The position numbers and the translations under genes were made by a program. The notes under the pieces are model-generated. The model ran no database searches. It saw nothing but the letters and a program-made list of their open reading frames with translations, and was not told the origin of the DNA. A DNA stretch of 64,000 nucleotides, from positions 1,327,559-1,391,558 of the forward strand of contig FJOG01000016.1 in the NCBI GenBank assembly GCA_900073065.1, in the 5' to 3' direction. The stretch comes from Phialocephala subalpina. Lineage: Eukaryota; Ascomycota; Leotiomycetes; Helotiales; Mollisiaceae. Shown here one piece after another: positions 59,164 to 64,000 of the stretch; positions within the stretch are counted from its first letter, which is position 1; each line of letters opens with the position of its first letter.

Positions 59164-59696
59164 GATGTTTTGCTGCTGCGAAACCGGAGTGTTGATGAGA
59201 TTTCCTCAACACGAAGGGCCAAGAACTTGCCACTACACGCTGAACATAAACAAGAAGTACAAGATGTCAAGCGAAAGAGAGCGGTGTAAGTAAGACCCAA
59301 CAACTTTAAATAGCCGCGCTGGAGCCTGAGAGAAGTATGAAAAACAGAACGATCGATATCAAGTGGAAGACCCTGAATGCCTAGAACATCTCGCCAGAAC
59401 GGTGAAATTGCTGTTGACTGTGCCGCAACAGCTCCGCAACTCTGCGGCTATGAATCACAAAGACAATGCAGACGCTTTCTCTCCCATACCAATATCCAAT
59501 GCCTGGAAGAGATTCCAGGATTTGTCTCGTATTCAAGATCCAGAACAATGCATGAGTTTGAGCTCGTGTTGAGGTCAATTCAAGGTTGAAGCACTAAGCT
59601 ATTTTTAGCAGCGCTAACCTGCCATGAATCTCAACCTCAGATGGTATCGCAACGTTCTCCTTCTCTTCTCCATCCCTTTCTCTCGTTAAGGTGATC
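59164..59696. other. Divergent spacer between the two paralogues
   Basis: About 530 bases between head-to-head paralogous genes. Small open frames only. Probably two promoters. Confidence 0.45.
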
Positions 59697-60983
59697 ATGG
59701 CAAAGATATCGATTGCGAAGATTTTGGGCAGCGATCGTGACCAAGATGCGGCCCTCCTTCCTACGCCAACGACATGGACCTCACGAGTCACTCGCCTCCC
59801 ACGACGAACTCTCTACTTTCTCATCGCCGCCGTCCTCCTCATCCAATCCCTAATCACCTACCGCCTCTTCTTCTACGAACCTCCCCTTACAATCGCACCT
59901 CCCTACAATGTTGCAGAAACCGTGGGCTTGATTACGAAATGGTACGAACTTCTGCAGGACATGAAATACCTCGGACCGGACGAGATTTCCTACCCACCAC
60001 ACGATATCAATATCACTCTAGCACAGCATATGAGCCTCAATCCGCTGGTAATCGAGACCATGCAGCAGATGCCATACATAAACCGCAATACGGAAGGAGG
60101 ATGGATGGGCGAACGCGACATTCTGTATCGCGACAGCCGATTCGTCGATTATCGAAACAAGGAAGATTTATACCTCTCCCGAGATCCGTTGGGTCATTGG
60201 ATAATCTATAACGCGAAATACACGAACAATACATTCGAAGAAGCGATGCTAGATTTCGACGAACTGTTCCCAAAGTCTGCGATCCCGATAAGCATTGTAA
60301 GAGGCGGAATGTGGGGAACTGGAGATGCGATTGTGCTTGATACTGCTACCAATCGGTTCCATGTCATTTCTACGCAGGGAGATGGTAATCGTGATTATTT
60401 CTTCCAGAGGTATGAGACGCGGGATGAGACGCCGAGGGAGTATAAGGTTAAGAGGGGCGGGTGGTACGGGCCGGGGATTCAGTATGCGAGGACGATTCCT
60501 GATGCGTTGGAAGACTTTATTCTGAAGACTTCGAGTCTTGATGAGGGGTTTGTGCCAGGAGGGGTGTATACCGAGAAGACATACACTCCGGAACTCTGTC
60601 CGCCGAGATGGGAAGGCTGGGTACGAGACCTATACCAAAAGTCTGGATGGCCGAGCGTGGAAGTCATGAAGGATTACTTGTTTCCAAGAAATATCACTAC
60701 TCCAAGTCGTCCATTCGATGTTTTTGGGTCTTCGAACTTCCTGGAAGAGATGAACAAGTTGAAGCACAACATCTCGGTGAGATACATGCCAGATTGGTAT
60801 CTTCCAGTTCCAAGAGTCGAGGAATATATTCAGCGGCTGGAGAATTGGTATGATCTTACTCCGGAACAAATTGAGTACGCGCGAAGTGATGAGGAGGAGG
60901 TTCCTGTGAACTTGAAAGGCTGGGCTGGTAATTATTACGGGACGAAGCATTGGGAGGTCTATGGTCGTGGAGATTGGCGCTGA
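59697..60983 (+). CDS. Unknown single-pass type II membrane protein, paralogue of the previous gene
   Basis: An uninterrupted frame of 428 residues. After a short cytosolic N-terminus (MAKISIAKILGSDRDQD) comes a membrane segment, LYFLIAAVLLIQSLITY (about residues 40-58), so the rest would face the lumen or the outside. The domain contains WYELLQDMKYLGPDEISYPP, several possible N-glycosylation sites (NIT, NNT, NIS), a Trp/Gly-rich middle (GGWYGPGIQYA) and VPVNLKGWAGNYYGTKHWEV at the end. Its first 90 residues after the anchor match the minus-strand neighbour, but the neighbour lacks the membrane anchor and has a coiled-coil tail instead. I do not recognise a named family. Confidence 0.75.
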   Translation: MAKISIAKILGSDRDQDAALLPTPTTWTSRVTRLPRRTLYFLIAAVLLIQSLITYRLFFYEPPLTIAPPYNVAETVGLITKWYELLQDMKYLGPDEISYPPHDINITLAQHMSLNPLVIETMQQMPYINRNTEGGWMGERDILYRDSRFVDYRNKEDLYLSRDPLGHWIIYNAKYTNNTFEEAMLDFDELFPKSAIPISIVRGGMWGTGDAIVLDTATNRFHVISTQGDGNRDYFFQRYETRDETPREYKVKRGGWYGPGIQYARTIPDALEDFILKTSSLDEGFVPGGVYTEKTYTPELCPPRWEGWVRDLYQKSGWPSVEVMKDYLFPRNITTPSRPFDVFGSSNFLEEMNKLKHNISVRYMPDWYLPVPRVEEYIQRLENWYDLTPEQIEYARSDEEEVPVNLKGWAGNYYGTKHWEVYGRGDWR

Positions 60984-61430
60984 ATGAGGCAACTTAACTA
61001 AGGATACAGAATGGCCGGTGGCCTACTATTTCGTCTTCGATGACGCTCTATCTGGGAACAACACAAGCGTGCTTGACAGAAGACATCTACTGAGATGATC
61101 CTGGGAGCAGTCGGAGCACATGCACAGCTGAAATCACTGTTGCCAACTTCGGCCTCTGCCATGAAGCTGTCAGGTTCACAGCACAAAATCGCAGGTAAAC
61201 CTACATGAGCGTAGAGAGTGCGAAAGCTACAGCTAATATCTCTCAAGGAGTTGAGAGTGCAGCTTGGAGGATGCAGGAATACACACGGTGACCGGTGGAC
61301 GGAAGTCATGTCGAGAAAGTCACAGGAGAACCATGGCTGAGGTATGTAGCATGCCAAGAGTGGTACCAATAAATGAATTCAGCAATCAAGGCCCCAAAAC
61401 ATTCGCCTCCAAACACCAGTTCATAACCGC
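60984..61430. other. Intergenic region
   Basis: 3' flank of the membrane protein gene. No gene recognised. Confidence 0.45.
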
Positions 61431-61757
61431 TCATTTGTTGAAGACAAGATCAGTAAGAATACTCGCCGCCTGAACCCTGCTACCACTTCTCTTACAAATC
61501 TTCGAGATCTCCCCACACCTCTTCTTGATCGGATTCACTTCTCCCTTCTTAATGACGCACTTCAACAACGCATACCCGAACTCTTTTGCCTCAATCATTG
61601 CCGGCATAACATAGTTATCAACATAAACTTCGAGGGCGGCCCATGATGCGATGTGGAGTCGACTTCGTTCTTGAGGAGGGATTCATAACAGACTGCGAGG
61701 ACGACGTTGGAATGTCCGTAGTCGGAAGATTATTGAGGGGCGTTCGCGTTCTGCCAT
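61431..61757 (-). pseudogene. Frameshifted remnant of an unknown small protein gene
   Basis: Protein-like pieces lie in successive frames on the minus strand. They are MAERERPSII from 61757; DYGHSNVVLAVCYESLLKNE from about 61728; and HIASWAALEVYVDNYVMPAM from about 61655, followed by KEFGYALLKCVIKKGE and a stop at 61433-61431. The pieces join only if one or two bases are added or removed at two places, the second beside GACTCC. I do not recognise the family with confidence. It may be a decayed gene or a gene with local consensus errors. Confidence 0.35.
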
Positions 61758-62082
61758 CTTGACGATCATAAAAGGTGATGAAAGTGAAGGCACGTGGATA
61801 CGATTCTCGAGGACCCGACGAACAGAAGCAAGATGGATACGAAGTCACAACACATAGTTTACAGATGTATACACAATCAAGGCGAGAAAATCTTCTGGAT
61901 ATAAAACTCCTCTGATACAAAACTGAGATGATGATGAAAGTCCTCAATGCCAATAAAGATTTCTGCAAATGGTAAGATATCCGCTCTCCATGATAAACAA
62001 ATGAAAATATGACAAAGTATATATGCAAGTCTCACCTCCCACACTACCCCTCTCAAGCTGACACATTCCTAAGTTTCCTTCC

Positions 62083-63070
62083 TCAATGCTTGCTCTCTTT
62101 GTGAGCAACATAAGCATCATGCGCCTGGAAATACAACCAAGAGATTGGACCCTTGAACTTCCTCTTCGGCTTCTCAACCCTATTCCGTCTCCCCCCATTC
62201 AAATACGTACCCGTGGAATTTGAATCTGTAGAATTAACAGGAACATGTCCCCGATTCATCTCCATCGCCTCCCTATCATTCAGCTCTCCCTTCGGCAATT
62301 TCCTCAACGCGAATCCCGTCATTTCACAAATAACCACCACAACAAATTCCGTCAAAACAGCCATGCAAAGGTAAAACGTCGCATCCCTGAAGAAAGAGTT
62401 GAATTTCTTATCTCCTGCAAAGTCCACAAACAAGGAATAGGTAAAGCGGATGACGAGGATTGGGTATGAGAGTCCGACTGCGAGGAGCAATCGTTTCTCT
62501 CCAGGTGGAATATAGGATAGCTTCGTGGTGAGAAAGAGGAACATGAGGAAAGCGACCACGAAGATACCAGTGAAGATCCCGATGGCGATTTTGGAGTAGG
62601 AAATGTAGTATGTGAAGTTTGCTGCGTTTGTCGTGTCCGCGAGCTGGGTGCCGCCATAGACACCGAGACAGAGACCTGCGAGGGAGATGGTGCTGAGTAT
62701 TTGGAAGATGGAGCGGGAGATGGGCATCTCTGCAGATTGGTTTCTGGGACGTTCGTCAGCTGCGTTCACTTTGCAAGGAGGAAAAGGCGTACACTCTCGC
62801 TAGCAGACCGAGGCAAATCAGAGTCAACGACGAAATACCAATTGAAATACAGACAAGTGCGCCGGTGATAACCGATTTAGAGGGATGTTCGATGCTGATG
62901 ATTTCGAGGATTGCGCCAATTAGATGCAGGAGGGAAAATGTGATCAAGAGAACCCATCCCGAGCTCTTGGAGAAGCCATGGCGAAGGGCCAAGAAGATGC
63001 CGCCAAGTAGAGCAGGAGCGAAAAAGACAACTTGCGTTATTGCAATTGCTTCTCGATAGGAAATTGTCAT
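62083..63070 (-). CDS. DUF7702-type seven-helix membrane protein
   Basis: Exons 63070-62793 and 62743-62083 give 312 residues. The start MTISYREAIAITQVVFFAPA and the following RHGFSKSSGWVLLITFSLLH are typical of the DUF7702 family of fungal integral membrane proteins. About seven hydrophobic segments are visible, the last being CMAVLTEFVVVVICEMTGFA. A cytosolic tail follows, rich in Asn, Ser and Arg and ending in a basic stretch. The function is unknown. The frame is open for 62 codons upstream of the chosen ATG, with another ATG at 63256, but the family begins at the SYR motif. The intron uses GTACGC and CAG. Confidence 0.8.
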
Positions 63071-64000
63071 TTTGTATTGAAATTCCGGAAACAGTTTAGA
63101 GGAAGAGGCGGCGGGGTTGGTGGGGTTTAGCGAGGGTGCTAAGAGAAAAAAAAATGCTGGAAGAAATGCGACGGAGATGCTGACTGTGAGAAAACAACCT
63201 TTAATGGTAGAAGCAGGAACGGGATATAAGAGATGACTCGACGAAGAGACATCCACTTATTGTTGGTCCAGGGTCAACAGGCAAAAGCATCAAATACTGC
63301 TACGTCTCCCGTTCAGATCTGATGGTGATCCCTATCTCGCCAATAAGCTACGTATAACTTTTGCAAGCACAGCTATCAAGTACATCAAGAATACGTTATA
63401 TAGACTAATTCACCCAACTTTGATCTCCTTGAAATTTAAAACCCCAGATAGGCGTCACTAGGCAAGCTTAGATGTGAGCATCGAGCATGCCGAGTCTGGC
63501 CTAGCATGATTTTCCAGAAAGGAGCTGGTCGCTTAAATGCCCATGCGGGCTATGATCGAGCAACTTCACTTCATTTCACTAGTATTGGTCCTGCAATTAA
63601 AATTGTCTCTTATGGCAGAGATGAATCATAATATGAAAGCCTCTCCCGTCATATCTCCAGTCAATTCCTCTTCAGATCAATGTTCGAGGCGTGATAGGAC
63701 ATGAGATTCACATTAAATGTGGCCCTACAGCCATGCGCTGAAGTCCCTAGATGATTTTGCGATCGTGCCCCAGAAAGAGAAAATGAATACGTCCAATACG
63801 CTGAACACTATCCATTGGAGCAAGGTCATCACATCGCAGATGGTGCTGATCCTGTCGATAAATTTGTCCGTCTTCCCAACTCGCCTACGCCCCCCCTTTT
63901 CACTTAAGTTTAAGCGAACATCGTCCATGCCGGATTGGGACTAGTAGCTACGTGGGCTATACCCGGCTAATTGACTGCTGAGCCACCTTATCAGGATCTG
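63071..64000. other. Intergenic region to the window end
   Basis: Contains the promoter side of the DUF7702 gene. The rest has only short open frames and nothing recognisable. Confidence 0.45.

Overview
The window is nuclear DNA of a filamentous ascomycete (Pezizomycotina; the gene content would suit a leotiomycete, but rank below the subphylum is a guess). The evidence is gene structure and gene families: short introns, mostly 50-160 bases, with GTRAGT-like donors, CTAAC-like branch sites and YAG acceptors; single-gene transcription units on both strands; and fungal families such as Clr5-domain proteins, a NACHT/ankyrin NLR, a DUF3824 protein, a DUF7702 membrane protein, an FRE-type ferric reductase and an Asl1-like (GH128) glycosidase. 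I found no transposase, reverse transcriptase, rRNA, tRNA or CRISPR array.

Layout. 0.5-2.6 kb: ferric reductase. 3.1-4.0 kb: a Clr5+ZZ zinc-finger gene. 4.4-8.2 kb: DUF3824 gene. 9.9-14.7 kb: a 1578-residue orphan with two ubiquitin-interacting-motif-like repeats. 14.7-21.6 kb: gene-poor DNA with old short repeats, a hairpin, one doubtful small ORF and a broken GH128-like gene. 21.6-22.9 kb: a secreted repeat protein with KR sites and an apparent one-base frameshift. 23.4-32.1 kb: a dense housekeeping block with IMP3 (U3 snoRNP), RSM18 (mitoribosome), a CIA84-like mitochondrial protein, ATG7 (autophagy E1) and DCD1 (dCMP deaminase). 32.6-36.6 kb: an NLR. 37.0-38.3 kb: an HpsN-like member of the histidinol dehydrogenase family. 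39.6-41.8 kb: a J-domain protein. 42.1-50.3 kb: three more Clr5 genes in tandem on the minus strand. 50.9-53.9 kb: PRP6 splicing factor. 54.3-57.6 kb: an HExxH protein. 57.7-61.0 kb: a head-to-head pair of paralogues of unknown function. 61.4-61.8 kb: a frameshifted remnant. 62.1-63.1 kb: DUF7702 membrane protein.

The most unusual signal is the Clr5 family. Four genes (one at 3 kb, three at 42-50 kb) keep the same first exons, intron positions and phases but have unrelated C-termini. All four carry, in the same orientation and about 150-190 bases upstream of the ATG, a shared module of roughly 100-125 bases with two TGCACTTTTG-like boxes flanking a GTGGCGTTTT-like box. This looks like a co-regulated gene family with interchangeable C-terminal domains, lying near an NLR. 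One member has lost the AG of an acceptor. Other points of interest are a 25-base microexon that encodes the NLR P-loop, two GC-AG introns, and several frameshifts at base runs that may be either real decay or consensus errors.
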